From contig CM042685.1 in assembly GCA_023614405.1 (NCBI GenBank), forward strand, positions 234,897,661 through 234,961,660: 64,000 nucleotides of DNA, in the 5' to 3' direction. The notes beneath the pieces are model-generated. The model was not told the DNA's origin. It did not search any database and saw nothing but the letters and a program-made list of their open reading frames with translations. The number at the start of each line of letters is the position of its first letter. Position 1 is the stretch's first letter. Below are positions 55,794 through 64,000 of the stretch, in pieces. This stretch comes from Avena insularis (lineage: Eukaryota; Streptophyta; Magnoliopsida; Poales; Poaceae). A program made the position numbers and the translations under genes.

Positions 55794-56906
55794 TCAAAGA
55801 GGACCAAGATCAGTCATAAGAAACTGATCACGAAGACGAGCCTTAACAAAGGCTATATACTCAGGATCATCACCAGTAATGATCATATCATCAACATAGC
55901 AAAGAATAATAGTGCGTCCACGAGGAGAAGTGTGAACAAACAACGCTGGATCATGAGCACTAGGGGAGAAATCAGCAGCAGTCACTACAGAAGCAAAGCG
56001 CTCAAACCAGGCACGAGGGGCCTGTTTGAGACCATAAAGAGAACGTCGGAGACGACAAACCATCCACGCGGGAACAGAATACCTAGGAGGAGGCTGCATA
56101 TAAATCTCCTCACTCAACTCGCCATTGAGAAAGGCGTTCTGAACATCAAGCTGGGACACAGACCAGTGACGAACATAAGCAACAGCAAGAAGAGTACGCA
56201 CAGTGGTCATATGAGCCACAGGAGCAAAGGTCTCATCATAGTCACGACCGTACTCCAGCTGAAAACCACGAGCCACAAGACGCGCTTTATAGCGCTCAAG
56301 AGATCCATCAGAGTGGGTCTTAATTTTATAGACCCACTTACACGTGATAGGACGAACACTAGGAGGGGGAGAAACAAGATCCCAAGTTCCAGTGCGCTCG
56401 AGCGCAGCAAGCTCCTCAGCCATGGCCAGCTGCCATTCAGGATGATGCTCAACATCCTGATAAGAAGTCGGTCTCAGAGACAACAAAAATACCATACTGA
56501 CTAGGAGAGTAACGGTTGGGGGCACGACGCTGATGAATAGGACGAGTAGAGGGAAGCTCATCAGAGGAAGACGACTCATGAGATGAAGAAGAAGGGATAG
56601 CAGAGGAAGGCTCTGGAGAACAAGGAGAACTAGGGGAACTAGACGGAGCAGAGGAGGATGGTGTCGAAGAAGAGACATCAGGGGGAGGGGGTCCTGAAGA
56701 AGACACAATAGGAGTAGAAGGAGGTGTGTCAGGAAAGAGAAGAAAAGAGATATCTTCCACCGGGTAGGTACTAGCGGTGGGATGAGGATAGAAAGGGTGC
56801 GTCTCATCAAAAGTAATGTCGCGAGAGATACCCATCCGACGACCAACAGGGTCCCAACAGCGATAGCCCTTATGCTCATCAATGTATCCAAGGAAGACAC
56901 ACTCAA
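55794..56906 (-). pseudogene. Copia reverse transcriptase (short-LTR element), well preserved
   Basis: The 370-codon frame contains EWQLAMAEELAALERTGTW, CKWVYKIKTHSDGSLERYK, SQLDVQNAFLNGELSEEIY, LYGLKQAPRAWFERFASVV and the catalytic CYVDDMIITGDDPEY. The N-terminal part before about 56450 is in a shifted frame (leucine-rich artefact). The correct frame there (56449-56955) is the Ser/Pro-rich linker after the integrase tail [19 protein letters not shown]. The plus-strand 335-codon frame over this region is a shadow. Confidence 0.9.
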
Positions 56907-57509
56907 CAGACTGAGCGATCAGTTTGGTGCGTTCGCGGGAACATAGCAAACACAACTAAACAAGCGAAGCATAGAGTAGTCGGGAGAATGACCAGATAGG
57001 CGCTCAAGAGGGATACCACCCTGCAGAGCGGCAGGAGGCTGAATATTGATGAGGTAAGCCGACGTAGCGATAGACTTAGCCCAGAAATGCGGCGGAAGAG
57101 AAGAAGCAATCATCATGGCACGAGTGGTCTCAAGAAGATGGCGATGCTTACGTTCAGCAACGCCATTCTGGGCATGTGTGCCAGGACAGGAGAACTGAGC
57201 AAGGGTACCCTGCTCAGCAAGGACACCTCGCAACATCTGGGAGATATACTCACTAGCAGAATCAGCACGAAACACACGAATGGGTGTAGAATATTGAGTA
57301 CGGACCATGGCTGCAAAGCGCTGATATATGGAGAGCACTTCACTGCAAGAGCGCATAAAATACAACCAAGTGTACCGAGAAAAATCATCTATGAATAAAA
57401 TATAGTAGCGATGGCCCCCTTTCGAAGCGAAAGGAGCCGGACCCCAAACATCAAAATAAACTAAATCAAAAGGTCGCTGAGATACAGACGCGCTAGTAGG
57501 ATAGGGAAG
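56907..57509 (-). pseudogene. Copia integrase core (short-LTR element)
   Basis: Minus strand: DLVYFDVWGPAPFASKGGH (first Asp), FIDDFSRYTWLYFMRSC, IRVFRADSASEYISQML (second Asp) and TLAQFSCPGTHAQNGVAER with the catalytic Glu in NGVAERKHRHLLE. The triad is complete. A stop near 57510 separates it from the zinc-binding part, and PANAPN ends at a stop near 56919 before the tail continues in another frame. Confidence 0.88.
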
Positions 57510-58080
57510 CTAAATCTGTTTACCCAACCTACAACCCTGACAATGTAAAGACCCATCTCCTGAGACAGACCCCAGAAGACCATGATGAACTAATGATGGC
57601 AGGCAAGAGTCACAAAGGTGACCAAGACGATGATGCCACTGCTGAAAAGAGCTGGTAGCAGAGGCGACGACCGGAGAAGAACTGGCAGATGAAGTGGCAG
57701 CGGAAGGAACACGAAGCCAGTCTAACTCCCAAAGTCCTGAAGAGTCACGGCTGCGAGGGCCAGCTCCAACCAGGGCCTGTGTGCGACGATCCTGGACAAC
57801 ACAAGAATCAGCATCAAGAATGACGCGACAACCAGAGTCAGTAAGATGGCTAGCAGAGAACAGATTCATCTTAAGACGAGGAACATGAGAAATATTAGGA
57901 ACAGAAAAAGAAGAACTAGAAAGGGTGTCCCGACTAGAAACAGGAAGAGAGGTACCATCGGCCGTGAGAACACGGACATGAGAAGAGAGAGAAAGAATAG
58001 CGGACAGGAGAGAAGACTAAGAGGTCATATGAAAATAAGCTCCAGAATCCAGATACCATGGGGACGTACCTGACTGTGTA
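57510..58080 (-). pseudogene. Copia protease and integrase zinc-binding domain (short-LTR element)
   Basis: At about 58060-58030 the frame reads WYLDSGAYFHMTS with an intact DSGA active site, followed at once by a stop. The frame 57869-57510 reads NLFSASHLTDSGCRVILDA, SSFQQWHHRLGHLCDSCLP and GSLHCQGCRLGKQ, the HHCC zinc site of the integrase. Confidence 0.85.
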
Positions 58081-59018
58081 GAGGGTGGTGGTCGCCAGTT
58101 GCTCGAAGAATCGATCACGTAACCAGAAGGCCCGTCGAAGAAGAGCCTATAGCACCAAGCAGACCGCGAAGACTCCTGATAATGTCCTGATCAGAGAGAG
58201 CAACTGCTGAAGATCCGGAAGGAGCCGACTACCCACGAGCCTGGTGCTGCTGACGTAAACTGGGGTCCCATGTATAACAGGTGGCCCAAGTGTGGTCATC
58301 CCTGCTACAGTAAGTGAAGTGACGAAGAGAACCATGGCAACCCTGACCACGAGCCTGCTGGTGCTGACTCTGACCCTGAGACTGCTGGTGCTGACTCTGA
58401 CCCTGACCAGGAGGAGTGGATAGTATCGGCGGTGGCACAGAGGACCGTGGCTGAGTCGGGAGAGCAGACGACAGAGGAGGACAACAAGTAGCAAGCACAG
58501 ACGGAACCGCAAGAAGACCAGCACCACGGAGACAAGTCTCCTCAGCCCGAAGCTCAGACAACACCTCAGAGAGAGGAACACGACCATGAGCATTCAACTG
58601 AGCACGGCGGGTCTCGAACTCCTGGCGGAGTTAGACAGAAACTCATAGATGCGGTGGAACTCCAAATCCGAGCGCACAATCTGGCAGCACGGGCATGTGC
58701 CACAAACAGCAGTACATAGAGAATCAAACTGACACTAGATAACAATACTCTGAGTATAGAACTCATCAATAGTGGAATCACCCTGCTAAAGAGCATGCTC
58801 CTGACGAACCACAGACAGGTAAAGAGCATCACCAGACGGCTGATAGCGCTGACGAAGATGTGCCCACTGAGCGGCAATAGTAGGGAGACTCATGAACTCA
58901 GCAGCAAACTGGGGCAGAATACTGGAGGTGAGAACATCAGCAGCACGAGCATCCTCATCGACCCACTGAGTGTAGGCGGTCAGATCGTGGCGATAGGTCT
59001 CGAGATCAGCAGAGTACT
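58081..59018 (-). pseudogene. Copia gag (short-LTR element), N-terminus removed by insertion
   Basis: Minus strand from the insertion: YSADLETYRHDLTAYTQWV and FMSLPTIAAQWAHLRQRYQ (copia gag helices), a frame change near 58790, then VFETRRAQLNAHGRVPLSE-type sequence. Gln/Ser/His repeats around GQGQSQHQQSQGQSQHQQ follow. The zinc knuckle reads HFTYCSRDDHTWATCY, with Phe where the first Cys is expected. The 5' end is cut at 59018-59023. Confidence 0.8.
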
Positions 59019-59023
59019 GTTTG
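59019..59023. other. Candidate target-site duplication GTTTG, left copy only
   Basis: These are the five bases before the LTR terminus TGTAGGGG. The partner copy would be beyond the window. Confidence 0.4.
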
Positions 59024-60921
59024 TGTAGGGGTTCGTAGCATGGAAAACAAAAATTTTCTATCGCATACAAACAAACAAGCCAAGATCTATCTACTAGATT
59101 GTAGCAACGAGTCGATGGAATAACTCACCCTCGAAGATTCCAAAGTGTTTAACGAGAGCAGATTCTCGTGGGTGATGTAGTCGTACTCTTTCCGATCTCA
59201 AGATCGCGTAGACGATCCTTCCAGCGCCGCGTTCCCTCAGCGCTCCCGCAGTCGGTCACACGTTCGGTACTCGACGAAGACCTTCCTCTCCCTTGTTCCA
59301 GCAGGCAGCGGAGGTTGTAGCACTCTCCTCGCGATTCCGGCAGCACAACGGCGTGGTACCGGAGGTAGAGGGGAAATCCCGCAGGGCTTCGCCTTAAGCC
59401 GGTGCGAGTGTGGTGGAGCTTATGAGAGAGGCTATTAGTGGTCTAGTAATTAGACACACCAATTAGAAGGCTCTAAACCAATTAGAAGGCTCTAAACCGA
59501 AATAGCTCTAAACCGGGGTCTAGATCTAGGGTTTAGCTTAGAGGATAGGAACTTGTGTGTGTAAGGAGGGGAGCCCTGCCCCTCCTTATATAGGTGGGAG
59601 GGCTGGCCGGCCAAGGGGAGGAGTTCCTCCCCAACTCGGCCTTGGGAGGTGCGCCGGCCAAGGGGAGGAACCCTCCTCCAACTCGGCCTCCACCAATCCT
59701 CCTCTTTTCCCACTTCCCAAAATTGCCGTTTGACTTTCAAACTAGCCGTTTGACTTTTCAATTTAGGATTTAAATAAACCCTTTATTTTGGACAGCAAGA
59801 ACACCTAGTACATGATGCAATCATTCCAATATGTAATGACACATTCATGTACCCTTCCCTCCCGAGTCGGACATTCCGACCTTCTAGAATGTTCCCGATG
59901 AAAACACCGGAACCATTCCCCAACTCCGAAACGGGACTTTCCTTATATGAATCTTATTCTCCGGACCATTCCGGATCTCCTCGTGATATCCCGGATCCCA
60001 TCCGAGACTCCGAACAACATTCGGTCTCTTTCTCATAATACCATAACTACTCAAACAACGTCGAATCCTTAAGTGTGTCTCCCTACGGTTCGTGAATTAT
60101 GCGGACATGATCGAGACACTTCTCGAACAATAACCAATAGAGGAATCTGGAAATTCATATGGCTCTACATATTTCTACGATTACTTTGCATCGAATGAAC
60201 CACTTACATATGATACCAATTTCCCTTTGTCTCACGATATGTTACTTATCCGAGGTTATGATCGCCGGTATCTCGCATACCTAGTTCAACCTCATTCGAT
60301 AAGTACTCTTTTCTCGTTCTCGTGATATGTGATCCCTTGTGACCCAGTCACATGCTTGCAAGCTAATTGGATGACATTTCACCGAGAGGGCCCAGAGAAT
60401 ATCTATCCGTCATGTGGATGGACAAATCCCACTCTTGATCCATGTTTTTCAACCAATACTTTCCGAACACTCAATGCCACTTTTATAGCCACCCTGTTAC
60501 GGTGTGGTGTTTGATGACATCAAAGCATCCATCCAGTAAAGGTGATATGCATGATCTCATGGTCGAAGGAATTAGGTTACTATGTATCAGAAAGCATATA
60601 GCAATTGAACTATTGAAATGACTTGATCTTTATGCTACGCTTGTCTATAGGAGTATGTCCACCATATCATTCTCCTAACGATATGATCTTGTTGTTGATA
60701 ACATCACAATGTTCATGATAGGGAAACCACAATCATCAATCAACCAACAAGCTAGTGAAGTATAGAGGCTATACTAGGGACTTCAATTTAAGTTTACAAT
60801 TCACACAAGTATTAATGTTTCCTTGTTAATACTATTATAGCATGAATATAAACATTTATCATAAACACAAAGATATAATAATAACTACATTTATTATTGC
60901 CTCTAGGGCATATCTCCAACA
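59024..60921 (-). repeat. 3' LTR of the readable Angela-type element
   Basis: 1898 bp. Minus strand starts TGTTGGAGATATGCCCTAG and ends CGAACCCCTACA. The TATA-like CCTTATATAGG is at 59584-59594. The 61-codon ORF at 60329-60514 recurs in the other LTRs only because they are homologous. Confidence 0.9.
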
Positions 60922-60937
60922 GTCTCCCACTTGCACT
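60922..60937 (-). promoter_or_regulatory. Polypurine tract of the readable Angela-type element
   Basis: Minus strand GTGCAAGTGGGAGAC abuts the LTR start TGTTGGA; identical to the tract at 16010. Confidence 0.85.
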
Positions 60938-60955
60938 AGAGTCATCTAATCTAGA

Positions 60956-61532
60956 TTACATGGTAATATACCGAACACCCATGGCAGTTTGGTGTTGGTC
61001 ATGTTTTGCCCTCGGGAGAGGTTTAGTCAACGGATCCGCCACATTCAGATCTGTGTGTACTTTGCAAATCTTTATATCCCCATCCTGGACATGTTCTCGA
61101 ATAGCGTGAAAACGTAGCTTGATATGCTTCAGCTTCTTGTGTGACCTTGGTTCTTGCGCATTGGCTATGGCGCCCATGTTATCACAAAGAGATAGACATT
61201 GGGTCCAGCGACTTGGAACCACACCCAGCTCTGTAATGAACTCTTTCATCCATATCGCTTCTTGTGAAGCCTCCGAAGCAGCCATGTATTCCGATTCAGT
61301 TGAAGATCTCGCCACAACGCTTTGCTTTGCACTCCTCCAGCTAACTGCTGCACCATTCAAAACAAATACGTATCCAGATTGTGATTTAGAATCATCCGGA
61401 TCGGTGTTCCAACTAGCATCGGTGTAACCATTAACAACGAGCTGTTCATCACCTCCATAAGAAAGAACCATATCCTTAGTTCTTCTCAAGTACTTAAGGA
61501 TGTTTTTGATCTGTCCAATGATCCACTCTGGA
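60956..61532 (-). pseudogene. Angela-type RNase H
   Basis: Minus strand 61489-60956, 177 codons: VNGYTDASWNTDPDDSKSQ (first Asp), ARSSTESEYMAASEASQEA (Glu), SLCDNMGAIANAQEPRSHK (Asp) and IREHVQDGDIKICKVHTDL, with the end VADPLTKPLPRAKHDQH and stop at about 60956. A frameshift near 61500 separates it from the RT connection. Confidence 0.9.
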
Positions 61533-62742
61533 TCACTTTGATATCTCGCTAGTTAAACTAACATATGCAATGTCGGGTCTAGTACATAGCATGGCATACA
61601 TTAGAGATCCTATGGCTGATGCATAGGGAGTCTTACTCATCCTTTCTCTATCTTCCGATGTCGGACTTTGAGTTTTACTCAAGGTATTGGGCAACATGGG
61701 CAAGAACCCTTTCTTGCTATCTTCCATTCCAAACCTCTTTAGAACTTTGTCCAAATATGTATTTTGTGACAATGATATTTGGCGTTTCGATCTATCTCTA
61801 TAAATCTTTATGCCTAATATGTAAGCTGCCAAGATCCTTCATTGAAAAACTATTATTCAAATACTCTTTGACACTATTAAGAAGGTCTACATCATTCCCA
61901 ATCAACAATATGTCATCCACATACGGTATTAAGAATGCTACTGAGCTCCCACTCACTTTCTTGTAAATACAAGCTTCTCCATAAGTTTGTATAAAACCAA
62001 AACTTTGATTACCTTATCAAACGTTGATTCCAACTTCGGATGCTTGCTTCAATCCATAGATGGACCGTTGAAGCTTGCATACCTTGTTAGCATCTTTAGG
62101 ATCGACAAAACCTTTGGGTTGCATCATATACAACTCTTCATCAATGTCTCCATTGAGGAATGCTGTTTTGACATCCATCTGCCATATCTCATAATCATAA
62201 TATGCAGCGATTGCTAACATAATCCTCACAGACTTTAGCTTCGCATCTTGAGAAAGTCTCATCGTAGTCAACTCCTTGAATTTGTCGAAACCCTTTTGCA
62301 CAAGTCGAGCTTTATAGATGTAACATTACCATCAAGATCTGTTTTCTTCTTGAAAATCCATTTGTTCTCGACATTTCTTCCGCCATCCGAAGTCCACCAA
62401 AGTCCATACTTGGTTTTCGTACATGGATCCAATCTCGGATTTCATGGCTTCTTGCCATTTATTGGAATCTGGGCTCATCATCGCTTCCTCATATGTCTCG
62501 GGGTCATCGGTGTTGTCCACCAACATGACATTCATAACGGAATCATACCAATCTGGAGTGGTACGAGTTCTCGTTGACCTCCGAGGCTCTGTAGCAACTT
62601 CAACCGAAGTTTCATGATCACCATCATTAGCTTCCTCTCTTATTGGTGCAGGCACCACAGGAACTTCTTCCGGTGCTGCGCTACTCGCAATTTCGAGAGA
62701 AGGTTCGACAACCTCGTCGAGTTCTACTTTCCTTCCAGTCAC
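61533..62742 (-). pseudogene. Angela-type reverse transcriptase, frameshifted
   Basis: Minus strand: NKWQEAMKSEIGSMYENQV (62742-62332), QMDVKTAFLNGDIDEELYM and CKLQRSIYGLKQAS (62301-62017). The catalytic PYVDDILLIGND lies at about 61905-61930, followed by the connection GIKIYRDRSKRQISLSQNT and YASAIGSLMYAMLCTRPDI (61832-61533). Breaks occur near 62330, 62020, 61840 and 61540. The catalytic Asp pair is intact; the copy at 17016-17033 has Glu in the second position. Confidence 0.88.
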
Positions 62743-63564
62743 TTCTTTCGAGAGAAATTCCTTCTCTAGAAAGGATCCATTCTTGGCAACGAAGATTTTG
62801 CCGGATCTATGATAGAAGGTATACCCAATAGTTTCCTTGGTATCCTATGAAGACGCATTTTTCGCTTTGGGTTCAAGCTTGTCCGCTGTAACTTCTTTAC
62901 ATAGGCCGCATCCCCAAACTTTAAGGAACGACAATTTAGGTTTCTTCCCAAACCATAATTCATATGGTGTCGTTTCAACGGATTTAGACGGTGCCCTATT
63001 TAAAGTGAATGCGGCTGTTTCTAATGCATAACCCCAAAATGATAGTGGTAAATCTGTAAGTGACATCATAGAACGAACCATATCTAAGAGAGTTCGATTA
63101 CGACGTTCAGACACACCATTACGCTGTGGTGTTCCCGGCGGTGTCAACTGTGAAAGTATTCCACATTTCTTCAAATGCTCGCCAAACTCGTAACTTAGAT
63201 ATTCACCTCCACGATCAGAACGTAGAAATTTAATCTTCTTGTTACGTTGATTCTCTACCTCACTTTGAAACTCCTTAAACTTCTCGAAAGTTTCGAACTT
63301 ATGTTTCATGAAATAGATATACCCATATCTACTCAAGTCATCCGTGAAGGTAAGAACATAACGATAACCACTGCGCGATGCTACACTCATTGGACCACAC
63401 ACATCGGTATGTATGATTTCCAATAAGTCTGTAGCTCGCTCCATCATACCAGAAAATGGAGTCTTAGTCATTTTACCCATCAGACATGCTTCGCATCTTT
63501 CAAGTGATTCAAAATCAAGTGATTCAAGAAGTCCATCGGAATGGAGTTTCTTCATACGCTTCAC
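62743..63564 (-). pseudogene. Angela-type integrase, 239 codons open with full catalytic triad
   Basis: The frame 63564-62845 has LERCEACLMGKMTKTPFSG (zinc-binding end), LLEIIHTDVCGPMSVASRS (first Asp), IKFLRSDRGGEYLSYEFGE (second Asp) and GTPQRNGVSERRNRTLLDM (Glu). The tail, WFGKKPKLSFLKVWGCGLC, follows. The end shifts frame near 62845; the segment to 62743 encodes the start of the linker (FLGYHR-type and basic residues). Confidence 0.9.
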
Positions 63565-64000
63565 TCCAATGTGACCAAGGCAGCGATTGCCACATATAGG
63601 TCGAATTATCGCTTGATTTCAAACGTTTAGCCTCAATGTTGTTGATATGTGTATTTCCACTATCGAGATTCAATATGAATAGACCATCTATCAAAGGTGC
63701 ATGTGCATAAAACATATTACTCATATAAATCGAACAACCATTATTCTCGGATTTAAACAAGTAACTGTCTCGCAATAAACAAGATCCTGATATAATGTTC
63801 ATGCTTAACGCAGGCACCAAATAACAATTATTTAAGTATAAAACTAATCCCGATGGTAGATGAAGAGGTAGCGTGCCGACCGCGATCACATCAACCTTTG
63901 ATCCGCTTCCTCGCGCATCGTCACCTCGTTCTTCACTAGCTTCCGTTTATTCGCAGCTCTGTTTGAGTTACAAATATGAGCAACCTAACCGATTATCAAA
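63524..64000 (-). pseudogene. Angela-type protease tail and GAG-pre-integrase
   Basis: Minus strand from 63889: AVGTLPLHLPSGLVLYLNN, CYLVPALSMNIISGSCLLR and the His-rich start of the zinc site (near 63540-63590, shifted frame). Upstream of 63889 the end of the protease should lie beyond the window edge. Confidence 0.75.

Larger units (their letters stand above)
54819..59023 (-). mobile_element. Copia element with very short LTR, 5' part interrupted
   Basis: Minus-strand order: gag (59.0-58.1 kb), protease, integrase, reverse transcriptase, RNase H, polypurine tract and a 129-bp 3' LTR (54819-54947). The gag is cut at 59023/59024 by an Angela-type element, so the rest of gag and the 5' LTR lie beyond the window. 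The pol has long frames with only a few stops. It is inserted in the Harbinger transposase. Confidence 0.85.
59024..64000 (-). mobile_element. Angela/BARE-like Ty1/copia element with readable pol, runs off the window
   Basis: 3' LTR 59024-60921, polypurine tract, then RNase H, reverse transcriptase, integrase and protease/pre-integrase on the minus strand. Gag and the 5' LTR lie right of 64000. The LTR is nearly the same as the LTRs at 14104 and 20991 except in its outer 250-300 bp. Pol has a few frameshifts but keeps the catalytic motifs. Confidence 0.9.

Noticed and set aside
55497..56504. 335-codon plus-strand open frame
   Set aside because: It is exactly antisense to the copia reverse transcriptase on the minus strand, is rich in Ser/Arg/Lys/Thr, and has no recognisable domain. 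It is a coding shadow.

Overview
The window is nuclear DNA from a grass. The best fit is subfamily Pooideae (the wheat, barley, oat and ryegrass group). The evidence is the repeat content: BARE/Angela-type Ty1/copia LTRs starting TGTTGGA, a Sirevirus, an Athila-type Ty3/gypsy element of the Sabrina/WHAM style, a Tat-type gypsy element, a Stowaway MITE and PIF/Harbinger remains. I cannot name the species. Nearly all of the sequence is nested transposable elements. Only two intact single-exon host genes are convincing, both small secreted hybrid proline-rich / lipid-transfer-like proteins in the island at 42.2-53.0 kb.

Layout, left to right. 1-3541: probable part of a very long gypsy LTR containing a 157-bp tandem repeat. 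3542-11535: a non-autonomous Athila-type element (+) with gag and protease, no reverse transcriptase, a second ORF behind a leader and a possible intron, a polypurine tract and a 3' LTR (10170-11535). 11536-40918: a Tat-type gypsy element (-) whose 5' LTR is 40434-40918. It is broken by two complete copia insertions with exact target-site duplications. One is a pol-decayed Angela/BARE-like element at 14104-22896 (TSD GCTCT). The other is an 11.6-kb Sirevirus at 26415-38050 (TSD ACCCT) with an extra ORF downstream of pol. Downstream of its own pol, the Tat element carries antisense ORFs with phase-consistent introns. 40919-41957: a 5'-truncated copia LTR.

42.2-54.8 kb is the gene island: two hybrid proline-rich protein genes (42495-42944 and 51690-52115, both -), each with a TATA box about 90 bp upstream, plus a hAT-like element, a Stowaway MITE, a decayed copia pol (46.1-49.1 kb) and a Harbinger element with a broken transposase (from 53062). 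54819-59023: a copia element (-) with a 129-bp LTR inserted in that Harbinger transposase. It is interrupted by a second Angela/BARE-like element, 59024 to the window end, whose pol is still readable.

The main interest is in how the elements relate. The decayed and the readable Angela-type copies share most of their LTR sequence but differ in the outer 250-300 bp. Two unrelated retrotransposon superfamilies carry alignable downstream ORFs. The antisense ORFs in the Tat element have kept introns. The nesting gives a relative time order: Tat first, then the Sirevirus (about 3-4% LTR divergence by eye), then the decayed Angela-type copy (about 0.5% over the comparable LTR part).
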